A stretch of DNA of 5,443 nt from Eubacterium sp. (GTDB lineage: Bacteria > Bacillota > Clostridia > Oscillospirales > Acutalibacteraceae), in assembly GCA_024696725.1 (NCBI GenBank), contig JAILGO010000002.1, positions 1 through 5,443 on the forward strand, written 5' to 3'. Positions 1-5,443 of this stretch are shown in pieces; within the stretch, counting starts at the first letter, position 1, and every line of letters begins with the position of its first letter. Below the pieces are notes generated by a model. It had not been told where the DNA came from, made no database searches, and saw nothing but the letters and a program-made list of their open reading frames with translations. A program made the translations under genes and the position numbers.

Positions 1-809
1 TATTTTGCCTTAAGCGGTTCTTTTATTTTTTTACCGTGAATTTTTAATTCTGTTGCAAGTCCGGCTAAATATCCCGCTGTGTTGAGAATACAATCGTCTA
101 TGTCAACGTTTCCGCATTTAAATATATACTGATACCCCTCGAATAAAACCGGTAATGCTAATCCTATAATTAGCATTACGGGAAGCGGAAGCCTCTTTAC
201 CGCCGATATAATAAACGGAAGGGGAGCGAGAACGAGAAGATTGCCGAAGCATACAAGCGAAACGTAAAGGCTTTCGTCAAGTCCCTGAAAAATCGCCTTA
301 AAGTATCTGAACGTTCCCTGAGTCGGTATAAGGTTTACCGAGAATTCAAAGGAGTTCGGCTCTCTTATAAACGAAACGTAAAGAATCAGTATGTAAATCG
401 GTAAATAAGAAATCCAGAAGCGCCTGTAAAACCTTTCATAAAACCCGTTACAGAATACCGTTGCGCTTAAGAATAAAGCCGCGTTCGTAAGACTTATTAC
501 AGCGCCGAGCCACAGCATATACGAATAATTCTGTAACAGATGTCCTGTAATAAAATAATCGAAGTAAGCAAACGCCGAGACCGATAATAAAGCCGTCGGC
601 ACGAATACGGTAAGAAGCTTTTCGTTTTTTCTGTTAAGGTAAACGAGCACAAAAAGAGTAATGAAAATAATTAAGTATCTTATATAGATATATGTTATTG
701 AATGAAAACCGAAATAGCTGCTCTTAACGTGATAAGAGGAGGAAAGCATACAAAAGGGATACGCCGCGGCAAAAAGCATTGCCGCAGTATACTGTAAAGC
801 CTTTTTCAT
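1..809 (-). CDS. VanZ-family integral membrane protein (3' end at or just past window edge)
   Basis: Reading down from ATG at 807-809 gives 269 uninterrupted codons. The next codon starts TA at the very edge, so the gene may end there with TAA or TAG, or may continue. The start follows a strong site, GAGGAGGG, 6 bases upstream. The protein is very hydrophobic, with probable membrane helices near residues 5-25, 38-58, 66-84, 97-119, 132-147, 182-203 and 208-229. The C-terminal half has VanZ-family landmarks: NLIP at 159-162, GN at 189-190, E224-x2-Q227, and a D236-x-D-D ... N243-T-x-G246 motif followed by a last hydrophobic stretch. The basic tail (HGKKIKEPLKAK) fits a cytoplasmic end. VanZ itself gives low-level teicoplanin resistance, but most family members have no known role, so no resistance should be inferred. 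It starts 19 bases after the 735-aa gene with no visible terminator and is probably cotranscribed. The family call is firm; the function is unknown. Confidence 0.85.
   Translation of the reverse strand, partial: MKKALQYTAAMLFAAAYPFCMLSSSYHVKSSYFGFHSITYIYIRYLIIFITLFVLVYLNRKNEKLLTVFVPTALLSVSAFAYFDYFITGHLLQNYSYMLWLGAVISLTNAALFLSATVFCNGFYERFYRRFWISYLPIYILILYVSFIREPNSFEFSVNLIPTQGTFRYFKAIFQGLDESLYVSLVCFGNLLVLAPLPFIISAVKRLPLPVMLIIGLALPVLFEGYQYIFKCGNVDIDDCILNTAGYLAGLATELKIHGKKIKEPLKAK
152..179. repeat. Perfect 11-bp inverted repeat with 6-base loop
   Basis: GTAATGCTAAT at 152-162 is matched exactly by its reverse complement ATTAGCATTAC at 169-179, with CCTATA between. It lies inside the VanZ-like coding sequence, where the minus strand encodes the VMLIIGLAL segment of a membrane helix. 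On the minus strand the stem is followed after three bases by only four T residues, so it is at best a weak terminator. Its role is unknown and it may be coincidental. Confidence 0.6.
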
Positions 810-815
810 CTGCTT

Positions 816-823
816 CCCTCCTC
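816..823 (-). promoter_or_regulatory. Ribosome binding site of the VanZ-like gene
   Basis: The minus strand reads GAGGAGGG, 6 bases before the ATG at 807-809, within the 19-base spacer after the preceding stop codon. It fixes the start of a gene whose far end lies at the window edge, and shows that the gene is independently translated. Confidence 0.8.
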
Positions 824-828
824 GTTTT

Positions 829-3036
829 TTATTTTTTATCTATCTTGGCGAAAAGCTCTTCGCGTGAAATACCGCTCTTTCTTGAAATCTCGTCAAACGG
901 CGAAACTCTGATTACCTTTCCGTCATAACGTGAAACGAGGACCTTAGCCTCTTTTCCGTTAATATCAACGCTCTCTATACTGTATTCCTCTTTAAGAGGA
1001 ACCTGCTTGTCAAGAGCCGACCTTTCGGTAAGAGCGCCCGTCGGACAGAGCTGAACGCAAAGTCCGCATTTGGTGCAGTTTGTCTTATCAAGCGGAAGCG
1101 AGAACGCAGGGGATACGTCGGTCTTAAAGCCTCGACCTACAAGCCCTATTGACGATAGGTCCATAACCTCACGGCACGCTCTTACACAGAGTCCGCAGAG
1201 AATACACTTGGAATTGTTCCTCTCAATAAACGCATTCTCGTCGTGAGTGTATTTCTGAGGCATTTCTCCCTCGAATCGCATCGGCTCAATGTCGTATCTC
1301 TGCACGACGTTAAGCAGCTTGCACTTGAAGTATTCCTTACATCCGCACTCAAGACAGCGCGCAGCCTCAGCCTTCGCCTCGTCCTCGGTATAGCCCTTGC
1401 AAACCTCGTCGAAGTTGTTCTTTCTGTAATCGGCGTCAAGAACCTCGGGACGCTTTCTCGGCATAACCTCTCTGTCGGAGTAGTCGATGGTTTCCTCGTT
1501 GCGCTTGCTTATATAAGGAACGCGCGCCTCAAAGCTTTCGCCCATAAGATAAGCGTCAACCGCTTTAACGCAACGGTCCGCGTCGCCGATTGCTTCAATT
1601 GCAATACCTGCGCCGTTGTTGATTGCGTCGCCGATTGCGAATACGCCGTCAATGTTCGTCGTGAAGAAATCTTCGTCGGCGGCGATATTGCCTCTTTCGT
1701 TGATTTCAAGTTCGCTCGCGTCATCTGCTACGAGCTTCTGACCGATAGCCATAATAACGTTGTCAACGGGGATTGTCTCCGTCTTGCCCTCAATCGGAAC
1801 AGGTCTGCGCCTTCCCGAAGCGTCGGGCTCGCCGAGCTCCATAAGCTGAAGCGTCACTGAAGTAAGCTTTCCGTTTTCTCCGTTAAAGGATATGGGATTC
1901 GTAAGGAATTTGTAGATTACGCCTTCCTCTTCCGCTTCCTCTATTTCAAGCGCGTCTGCGGGCATTTCGTTTCTCGTTCTTCTGTAAACGACGTAAACCT
2001 CCTCGGCTCCTAACCGAACTGCCGTTCTGCAAGCGTCCATAGCGGTATTACCGCCGCCGCATACGGCAACTCTCTTGCCTATTGAGGTGCGCTCGCCCTT
2101 TATAACTGTTCTTAAGAAGTCTATACCGCCGATAACGCCTTCAAGCTCCTCGCCCTCGACTCTCATCGGGCTTGATTTCCATGCGCCGATAGCTACGATA
2201 ACCGCGTCGTAGAAGGATTTAAGCGAAGCGATTGTACATTCCTTACCGAGCTTGAAGCCGTTTGCCATTTTAACGCCGGTCTTTTCAATGAGTTCGATTT
2301 CTCTGTCAAGAATTTCCTTGGGCAGTCTGTACTGCGGAATACCGTAGCGGAGCATACCGCCCATCTTTTCCATCATATCGTAAACGATAACCTCGTGACC
2401 GAGCTGAGCGAGATAATACGCTGCTGAAAGACCTGCGGGACCGCCGCCGACAATCGCGACTTTTTTGCCCGTCGGCGCTTCCTTTTTCGGAATATACTTC
2501 TCGCCGTTAAGGTCGTAGTCAGCCGCGAAGAATTTAAGCTGAGCAATGCTAATCGGCTCCTCGACGTTCTGTCGTCTGCACGCCTTTTCGCACGGATGAG
2601 GACATACTCTGCCGATAGAAGCGGGAAGGGGAATTCTGTTTTTAATTAGCTTGTTAGCCGCGTCATATTCGCCGTTAGCAATAAGTCCTACGTATCCATG
2701 ACAATCGGTGTTAGCGGGACAGGCGAGCTGACACGGAGCAATACAGTCGCCGTCGTGAGCCGACATAAGAAGCTCGATAGCGATTTTTCTTGACTGAATA
2801 ACCCTTTCGCTCTCAGTATGAATAACCATACCCTCGCTGACCTTAGCCGAGCAGGAGCGTAAAAGCTTCGGTATACCCTCAGCTTCTACAACGCAAAGTC
2901 CGCACGCGCCGTATACTTCTACGGCTTCGTCGTAGCAAAGAGTGGGAATATAAATTCCTGCTCCTCTTGCCGCTTCCAAAATGGTAGAGCCCTCGGGAGC
3001 GCTGACCTTTTTACCGTTAATAGTTAAGTTTATCAT
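829..3036 (-). CDS. stnC: StnC-like NADP(H)-binding subunit: NuoG-like Fe-S domains fused with a GltD/NfnB-like FAD module
   Basis: 735 aa, soluble, cytoplasmic. Residues 1-90 are a plant-type [2Fe-2S] domain with C34, C45, C48 and C62. Residues 94-153 carry H94, C98, C102, C106, C112, C145, C149 and C153, the helical Fe-S region that precedes GltD-type oxidoreductases (GRVCPHPCE at 142-150). FAD is expected at GGGPAG (197-202) and GVFAIGD (464-470). The second Rossmann motif GGGNTAMD (327-334) with YRR (351-353) and MP (358-359) is the NADPH site of the GltD/NfnB family. C561, C564, C566 and C572 form a further cysteine group, then two ferredoxin motifs follow (C611/614/617/621 and C654/657/660/664) and a tail of about 65 residues. 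Known: in Sporomusa StnC this kind of subunit exchanges electrons with NADP(H) but does not itself bifurcate. Inferred: same role here, with StnA and StnB. The start is fixed by AAGGAGGTG 5 bases upstream. Alternative: a related adaptor of another NADP-linked complex. Confidence 0.8.
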   Translation of the reverse strand: MINLTINGKKVSAPEGSTILEAARGAGIYIPTLCYDEAVEVYGACGLCVVEAEGIPKLLRSCSAKVSEGMVIHTESERVIQSRKIAIELLMSAHDGDCIAPCQLACPANTDCHGYVGLIANGEYDAANKLIKNRIPLPASIGRVCPHPCEKACRRQNVEEPISIAQLKFFAADYDLNGEKYIPKKEAPTGKKVAIVGGGPAGLSAAYYLAQLGHEVIVYDMMEKMGGMLRYGIPQYRLPKEILDREIELIEKTGVKMANGFKLGKECTIASLKSFYDAVIVAIGAWKSSPMRVEGEELEGVIGGIDFLRTVIKGERTSIGKRVAVCGGGNTAMDACRTAVRLGAEEVYVVYRRTRNEMPADALEIEEAEEEGVIYKFLTNPISFNGENGKLTSVTLQLMELGEPDASGRRRPVPIEGKTETIPVDNVIMAIGQKLVADDASELEINERGNIAADEDFFTTNIDGVFAIGDAINNGAGIAIEAIGDADRCVKAVDAYLMGESFEARVPYISKRNEETIDYSDREVMPRKRPEVLDADYRKNNFDEVCKGYTEDEAKAEAARCLECGCKEYFKCKLLNVVQRYDIEPMRFEGEMPQKYTHDENAFIERNNSKCILCGLCVRACREVMDLSSIGLVGRGFKTDVSPAFSLPLDKTNCTKCGLCVQLCPTGALTERSALDKQVPLKEEYSIESVDINGKEAKVLVSRYDGKVIRVSPFDEISRKSGISREELFAKIDKK

Positions 3037-3041
3037 ATCAG

Positions 3042-3050
3042 CACCTCCTT
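3042..3050 (-). promoter_or_regulatory. Near-perfect ribosome binding site of stnC
   Basis: The minus strand reads AAGGAGGTG, almost the full complement of the 16S rRNA 3' end, 5 bases before the stnC ATG. It overlaps the TAA stop codon of the upstream stnB gene (3049-3051), so termination of stnB and initiation of stnC are probably coupled. Confidence 0.85.
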
Positions 3051-4788
3051 ACTCTTTAACTACCGCGCCGAAGCGGCAAACTGTATAGCATTTTCCGCAT
3101 TTAATACATTTTGCGGAGTCGATTTCGTGCGGCGATTTAACCGCTCCGCTGATTGCGTCAACGGGACAGTTTCTCGCGCAGAGCGTACATCCAACGCATT
3201 TTTCCTTATCAATTCTGTATTCGATTAGCTCGCTGCATTCGCCTGCGGGACATTTCTTATCGTTTATATGAGCCTCGTATTCATCTCTGAAATACTTGAT
3301 TGTAGTAAGCACGGGGTTCGGCGCAGTCTGACCGAGTCCGCAAAGCGCACCGTCCTTGATTGCGTAACAAAGCTCCTCGAGAAGCCCGATGTCGCCTTCC
3401 TTTCCCTTACCGCTGCAGATACGCTCAAGTATTTCGAGCATACGCTTCGTGCCTATACGGCAGTGAATACATTTTCCGCAGCTCTCCTTAGCCGTGAAGT
3501 CAAGGAAGAACTTAGCCATACCGACCATACAGGTTGAGTCGTCCATAACGACCATACCGCCCGAGCCCATAATCGCGCCTGTAGCGCCGAGAGCCTTGTA
3601 GTCGATAACAGTATCTATAAGCTTTTCGGGAATACAGCCGCCTGACGGTCCGCCCATCTGAACAGCCTTGAACGGTCTGTCGGTTTTCATACCGCCGCAG
3701 ATACCGTAAATAACGTCGCGAAGCGTTTTACCCATAGGAATTTCAACAAGTCCCGAGCGCTTAACTTTACCCGTAACCGCGAATACCTTAGTACCCTTTG
3801 AGCCCTCTGTACCCATAGCGGCGAACGCCTCGCCGCCGTTGTTGATTATCCACGCAACATTAGCGAAGGTCTCTACGTTATTGATGTTCGACGGCTTGTG
3901 CCAGAAGCCCGACTGAGCGGGGAAGGGAGGCTTAAGCCTCGGCATACCTCTGTGTCCCTCGAGCGATTCTATAAGAGCGGTTTCCTCACCGCATACAAAC
4001 GCTCCCGCGCCTGCCTTGATGTAAAAGTCACAGGAGAAATCGGTACCGAAAATGTTTTCGCCGATTATACCTTTTTCCGTCGCCTGCTCAATAGCTCTTT
4101 TAAGTCTTTTGATTGCAAGGGGATATTCCGCTCTTACGTAAACTACCGCGTGCTTTGCGCCTATTGCGTACGCGCCGATAAGCATACCCTCTATAAGATT
4201 ATGCGGGTCGGATTCAATAACCGCTCTGTCCATAAACGCGCCCGGATCGCCCTCGTCAGCGTTACAGATAAGATACTTTTCGTCGCCCTCGCTCTGTCTT
4301 GCGGCGTTCCACTTAAACCACGTCGGAAAGCCTGCTCCGCCTCGTCCCGCAAGACCCGACGTCTTTATAACGTCGATTACCTCCTCGGGAGTCATTTCGC
4401 TTACCGCCTTTTTAAGCGCGGTATAGCCTCCTGCCGAAATATATGCGTCTACCTCGTCGGGATTGATAATTCCGCAGTTGCGAAGCGCGATTCTCGTCTG
4501 ATTCTCAAGAAATTCGCTGTCCTCGTCGCTTACCGTAAGCTTTTCTATTAAGCTTTTGTCGCCGCTTTCAACGAATCCGGCAATCGCATCTGCGTCGTTT
4601 TCGCTAACCTTAACGAGTCTTGTAAGGCTGTCGCCGTCGTAAATATCTACGATAGGCTCAAGGTAACACATACCTATACATCCCGTGATTGAAACCTCTG
4701 CGGAGATTTTTCTTTCAAGCAGCGCTTTTCTTACCTTTTCCGCTCCCGCGGCAATACCGCACGAGCCCTGACCGATAACTATTCTCAT
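3049..4788 (-). CDS. stnB: StnB-like bifurcating flavoprotein subunit (NuoF/HydB family, FMN and Fe-S)
   Basis: 579 aa, cytoplasmic. Domains in order: a thioredoxin-like ferredoxin domain (about 1-75) with C10, C37 and C41; the NuoF flavin/NADH domain with the glycine-rich GRGGAGFPT (148-156), CNADEGDPG (175-183), GAGAFVCGEETALIES (260-275) and NNVET (303-307); the [4Fe-4S] site of NuoF with C437, C440, C443 and C483; a CPAGEC motif (C513, C518); and a C-terminal two-cluster ferredoxin (C531/534/537/541 and C561/564/567/571). The added N- and C-terminal Fe-S domains distinguish HydB/StnB proteins from plain NuoF. Known: in HydABC and Stn this subunit holds the FMN where NADH meets the bifurcating Fe-S clusters. 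Inferred: same here, with StnA. Its ATG overlaps the stnA stop in ATGA (4785-4788), so translation is coupled. Oddity: the fourth cysteine expected in the N-terminal domain is Ile5. Alternative: HydB of a hydrogenase, but no HydA is present in the window. Confidence 0.83.
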   Translation of the reverse strand: MRIVIGQGSCGIAAGAEKVRKALLERKISAEVSITGCIGMCYLEPIVDIYDGDSLTRLVKVSENDADAIAGFVESGDKSLIEKLTVSDEDSEFLENQTRIALRNCGIINPDEVDAYISAGGYTALKKAVSEMTPEEVIDVIKTSGLAGRGGAGFPTWFKWNAARQSEGDEKYLICNADEGDPGAFMDRAVIESDPHNLIEGMLIGAYAIGAKHAVVYVRAEYPLAIKRLKRAIEQATEKGIIGENIFGTDFSCDFYIKAGAGAFVCGEETALIESLEGHRGMPRLKPPFPAQSGFWHKPSNINNVETFANVAWIINNGGEAFAAMGTEGSKGTKVFAVTGKVKRSGLVEIPMGKTLRDVIYGICGGMKTDRPFKAVQMGGPSGGCIPEKLIDTVIDYKALGATGAIMGSGGMVVMDDSTCMVGMAKFFLDFTAKESCGKCIHCRIGTKRMLEILERICSGKGKEGDIGLLEELCYAIKDGALCGLGQTAPNPVLTTIKYFRDEYEAHINDKKCPAGECSELIEYRIDKEKCVGCTLCARNCPVDAISGAVKSPHEIDSAKCIKCGKCYTVCRFGAVVKE

Positions 4789-5267
4789 AAAGCCGCCTCC
4801 CTTAATTCCTTAAGAATTTTTTTCGTTTTGTCGGGAGTAAGGCTGCCGTAGGTGTCCTCGTTAATCATCATAACGGGAGAAAGCGAGCAGCAGCCGAGGC
4901 AGGCAACGCATTTAAGCGAGAATAAGCCGTCCTCCGTTGTCTGACCGTCGTCGATATTAAGCTCGTCTTTAATAGTCTGTAAAATAAGCTCGGACGAGTT
5001 AACGTGACACGCCGTACCCTGACATAGCATTATAAGATATTTTCCTACGGGCTCGAAGCGGAACTGCGTATAAAACGTTCCGACGCCCATAATCTCGGAC
5101 TCCGCAATGCCCGTCTTTTCCGAAATAAGCGTAATCGCTTCCTTCGGGAGATATCCGTAAATATCTTGCGTTTTCTGTAAAATGGTTATTAAGCTTCCCT
5201 TGACTTCGGCGTACTTATTCAATGTATCGCAGAGAAGGGAAAGGTCAACAGTTTTATTTTTATCCAT
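4785..5267 (-). CDS. stnA: StnA-like [2Fe-2S] subunit (NuoE/HydC family)
   Basis: 160 aa, cytoplasmic. The N-terminal helical bundle carries the family pattern LQKTQDIYGYLPKEA (30-44) and GVGTFYTQFRFEPVGK (61-76). A thioredoxin-like ferredoxin fold follows, with the four cluster ligands C82 and C87 (CQGTAC) and C123 and C127 (CLGCC), the C-x4-C ... C-x3-C arrangement of NuoE. C120 and C126 are extra cysteines. The length is normal for the family, so the gene is intact. Known: NuoE/HydC/StnA proteins pair with the FMN subunit and carry one [2Fe-2S] cluster of the bifurcating core. Inferred: partner of the 579-aa protein encoded next. The start is supported by GGAGG 7 bases upstream, and it is the first gene after the minus-strand promoter. 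The family is certain; assignment to Stn rests on the neighbouring genes. Confidence 0.83.
   Translation of the reverse strand: MDKNKTVDLSLLCDTLNKYAEVKGSLITILQKTQDIYGYLPKEAITLISEKTGIAESEIMGVGTFYTQFRFEPVGKYLIMLCQGTACHVNSSELILQTIKDELNIDDGQTTEDGLFSLKCVACLGCCSLSPVMMINEDTYGSLTPDKTKKILKELREAAL
4796..4803 (-). promoter_or_regulatory. Ribosome binding site of stnB, inside stnA
   Basis: The minus strand reads AAGGGAGG, 7 bases before the stnB ATG and within the last codons of stnA. It supports the chosen stnB start, which overlaps the stnA stop codon by four bases. Confidence 0.8.
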
Positions 5268-5274
5268 CTTACCA

Positions 5275-5279
5275 CCTCC
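5275..5279 (-). promoter_or_regulatory. Ribosome binding site of stnA
   Basis: The minus strand reads GGAGG (within CGGAGGTGG), 7 bases upstream of the stnA ATG at 5265-5267. It decides the start of the first gene of the operon. Confidence 0.8.
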
Positions 5280-5296
5280 GTATAACTGATGTTTTT

Positions 5297-5325
5297 ATAA
5301 TACAATAATATTTTAACTATTTCAA
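5297..5325 (-). promoter_or_regulatory. Predicted sigma-A promoter of the stnABC operon
   Basis: On the minus strand a -35 box TTGAAA (plus positions 5320-5325) and a -10 box TATTAT (5297-5302) are separated by exactly 17 bases. Each matches five of six consensus positions. Transcription would start near 5290, giving a short leader of about 20-25 bases that includes the stnA ribosome binding site. No room remains for a leader riboswitch. Confidence 0.65.
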
Positions 5326-5326
5326 T

Positions 5327-5341
5327 AAAACCGCCCGTTTT
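5327..5341. repeat. Short inverted repeat between the divergent promoters
   Basis: AAAAC at 5327-5331 and GTTTT at 5337-5341 flank the GC-rich loop CGCCC. It is the only GC-rich patch in an otherwise AT-rich spacer and lies just upstream of the minus-strand -35 box. It could be a regulator site, but five-base arms are also easily found by chance. Confidence 0.25.
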
Positions 5342-5364
5342 GTTATTCTTTTGTTAAATGCTTG

Positions 5365-5393
5365 TTGCAATTAATTATTTTAACAGCTATAAT
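5365..5393 (+). promoter_or_regulatory. Predicted sigma-A promoter of the divergent plus-strand gene
   Basis: TTGCAA (5365-5370) and a perfect TATAAT (5388-5393) are separated by 17 bases. Transcription would start near 5400, about 25 bases before the plus-strand start codon. The -35 box matches the consensus at four of six positions. Confidence 0.7.
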
Positions 5394-5412
5394 TAATGTG
5401 TAAAAAAACTGT

Positions 5413-5418
5413 AAGGAG
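5413..5418 (+). promoter_or_regulatory. Ribosome binding site of the plus-strand gene
   Basis: AAGGAG lies 7 bases before ATG at 5426-5428. Together with the promoter just upstream, it supports a real gene even though only six codons are visible. Confidence 0.75.
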
Positions 5419-5425
5419 ATAAGCT

Positions 5426-5443
5426 ATGAAAAGATTAATATCT
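5426..5443 (+). CDS. Start of an unidentified divergent gene (partial)
   Basis: Only six codons, MKRLIS, lie in the window; the gene continues past the right edge. Its start is supported by a promoter with a perfect -10 box and an AAGGAG ribosome binding site at normal spacing. A short basic start like this is compatible with a signal peptide or membrane protein, but also with many others, so no function can be given. It diverges from the stnABC operon and could share regulation with it. Confidence 0.65.

Noticed and set aside
676..690. Short hairpin TATCT-TATAT-AGATA
   Set aside because: Five-base AT-rich arms are common by chance, and it lies within the VanZ-like coding sequence.
810..828. 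Terminator between stnC and the VanZ-like gene
   Set aside because: The spacer is only 19 bases, holds a ribosome binding site and a short A-run on the minus strand, and has no stem followed by T residues.
1182..1724. Two short minus-strand frames overlapping stnC (1182-1439 and 1509-1724)
   Set aside because: They are alternate frames within stnC. Their translations are low-complexity Arg/Thr/Leu-rich sequences with no supporting context.
1243..1860. Plus-strand 205-codon open frame opposite stnC
   Set aside because: It lies wholly antisense to a clear multi-domain gene and has no recognisable domain. Such frames arise from the codon bias of the real gene.
3268..3537. Plus-strand 89-codon open frame opposite the stnB C-terminus
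   Set aside because: It is antisense to the ferredoxin and N3-cluster coding region and shows no domain features.
3927..3940. Perfect 14-bp palindrome GAGGCTTAAGCCTC
   Set aside because: One such palindrome is not surprising in 5.4 kb, and the bases encode the conserved PRLKPP motif of the NuoF family, which explains them.
3898..4551. Plus-strand 217-codon open frame opposite stnB
   Set aside because: It is antisense to the strongly conserved NuoF core, and its translation resembles no family I know. It is a shadow frame.
829..5267. Electron-bifurcating [FeFe]-hydrogenase HydABC
   Set aside because: The HydB- and HydC-like subunits fit, but the third protein has a GltD FAD/NADPH module and no H-cluster cysteine motifs. 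The Stn assignment fits better.

Overview
The window looks like part of the chromosome of a strictly anaerobic, low-to-moderate GC Gram-positive bacterium, most likely a clostridium (Bacillota). The evidence is strong purine-rich Shine-Dalgarno sites in front of every gene, AT-rich spacers with sigma-A-type promoters, and a dense set of soluble iron-sulfur flavoproteins typical of fermenting or acetogenic anaerobes. I cannot name the genus from sequence alone.

Layout. Four genes lie on the minus strand and are read from right to left. (1) A 160-aa NuoE/HydC-like [2Fe-2S] protein (4785-5267). (2) A 579-aa NuoF/HydB-like FMN and Fe-S protein (3049-4788), overlapping the first gene by 4 bases. 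(3) A 735-aa fusion of NuoG-like Fe-S domains with a GltD/NfnB-like FAD-NADPH module (829-3036), 12 bases further on. (4) A VanZ-family membrane protein (809 to the left edge), 19 bases further on, complete or one codon short of complete at the edge. No terminator separates them, so they probably form one operon from a promoter at about 5297-5325. A 158-base divergent intergenic region at the right end also carries a plus-strand promoter and the first six codons of a plus-strand gene.

Function. The three-gene set matches the domain composition of the Sporomusa-type electron-bifurcating transhydrogenase StnABC (described in S. ovata in 2020, cryo-EM structure in 2023). In that complex StnA and StnB are a bifurcating module homologous to HydC and HydB of HydABC hydrogenases, and StnC carries the NADP(H) site on a GltD-like domain. 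The expected role is to link the NADH, NADPH and ferredoxin pools in the cytoplasm. No H-cluster hydrogenase or molybdopterin formate dehydrogenase subunit is present here, which favours Stn over a HydABC or Fdh complex. The system is therefore known in outline. The less expected points are a missing cysteine in the StnB N-terminal ferredoxin domain, a GltD module that appears to sit inside a split NuoG-like domain, a VanZ-like gene in the same transcription unit, and a perfect 11-bp inverted repeat inside that VanZ-like gene.
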